The notes beneath the pieces were generated by a model that ran no database searches, was not told where the DNA came from, and saw nothing but the letters and a program-made list of their open reading frames with translations. DNA of 23,281 nt from Alphaproteobacteria bacterium (GTDB taxonomy: Bacteria; Pseudomonadota; Alphaproteobacteria; UBA828). The number at the start of each line of letters is the position of its first letter. Positions within the stretch are counted from its first letter, which is position 1. Positions 23,139 to 23,281 of this stretch are shown here, one piece after another. A program made the translations under genes and the position numbers. The stretch lies in contig JAPYQV010000001.1 in the NCBI GenBank assembly GCA_029937205.1, positions 1 to 23,281 on the forward strand. Reading direction: 5' to 3'.

Positions 23139-23281
23139 TTACTCTTTTAGAGGCGGTTGAGGCCGGGAAAAGACGAGCTCATTGCCGGTTGAGGCGATCG
23201 CGTCGAGGGTATAGCCGCCGGCATTGAAATCTTTCAAGCCATCAGCCCGATCCACACGGTTTTCCATGATCCAGCGTGCCA
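23139..23281 (-). CDS. Unrecognised gene, C-terminal 46 codons (runs off window)
   Basis: The reverse-strand frame is open from the window edge to TAA at 23139. It includes MENRVDRADGLKDFNAGGY, then LDAIASTGNELVFSRP and a PQPPLKE tail. It reads like normal coding sequence (balanced residues, ordinary codons), but I recognise no family. It may be the 3' end of a gene that now abuts the truncated dehydrogenase. It could also be a shadow of something on the other strand, though the forward frame is less protein-like. Confidence 0.5.
   Translation of the reverse strand, partial: ARWIMENRVDRADGLKDFNAGGYTLDAIASTGNELVFSRPQPPLKE

Overview
The window reads as a GC-rich chromosomal segment from a proteobacterium, most likely an alphaproteobacterium. 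This rests on family content and coding style (dense, overlapping ATGA/GTGA gene junctions, mixed ATG/GTG starts, a Sco1/SenC protein, a cobalamin cluster combining CbiD with CobK and CobB). It is an inference, since no rRNA or other taxonomic marker is present. No tRNA, rRNA, CRISPR array, integrase or complete insertion sequence was seen.

Layout. (1) 1-4205: cobalamin genes. cobK (partial) and cbiD run leftward. Divergently, cobA (SUMT), a Sco1/SenC copper chaperone and cobB run rightward. (2) 4210-10173: a tight leftward operon, in transcription order: Gfo/Idh/MocA oxidoreductase (amber codon at position 13), AgaI/NagB-like amino-sugar-phosphate deaminase, ROK sugar kinase, guanidinobutyrase/agmatinase-type ureohydrolase, LarA-like (DUF2088) protein, and a beta-hydroxyacid dehydrogenase split by a one-base frameshift. 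(3) 10295-13790: an isochorismatase-fold cysteine hydrolase (+), then a leftward module of Rieske oxygenase alpha subunit, an unrecognised 113-aa protein and a Rieske ferredoxin, then a divergent alpha/beta hydrolase (+). (4) 13848-19421: a peptide/opine/nickel-class ABC importer. The periplasmic binding protein (-) is divergent from two permeases and a fused double ATPase (+). (5) 19393-22640: a leftward operon of EamA/DMT transporter, a second Rieske oxygenase (about 65% identical to the first by hand count), a SnoaL/NTF2-fold protein and a GNAT acetyltransferase. (6) 22714-23281: a 5'-truncated D-2-hydroxyacid dehydrogenase fragment and the last 46 codons of an unrecognised gene.

How it may work together. 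Regions 2-5 look like an accessory catabolic island: import (ABC transporter), Rieske-type oxidation (two paralogous oxygenases and one ferredoxin, but no reductase visible), C-N hydrolysis (ureohydrolase, isochorismatase-fold hydrolase, alpha/beta hydrolase), dehydrogenases and a possible exporter (EamA). The substrate cannot be read from sequence. An N-alkylated or guanidino-type nitrogen compound is one hypothesis. Three genes carry disruptions (frameshift, nonsense, 5' truncation), so the segment is either partly decaying or contains assembly errors.
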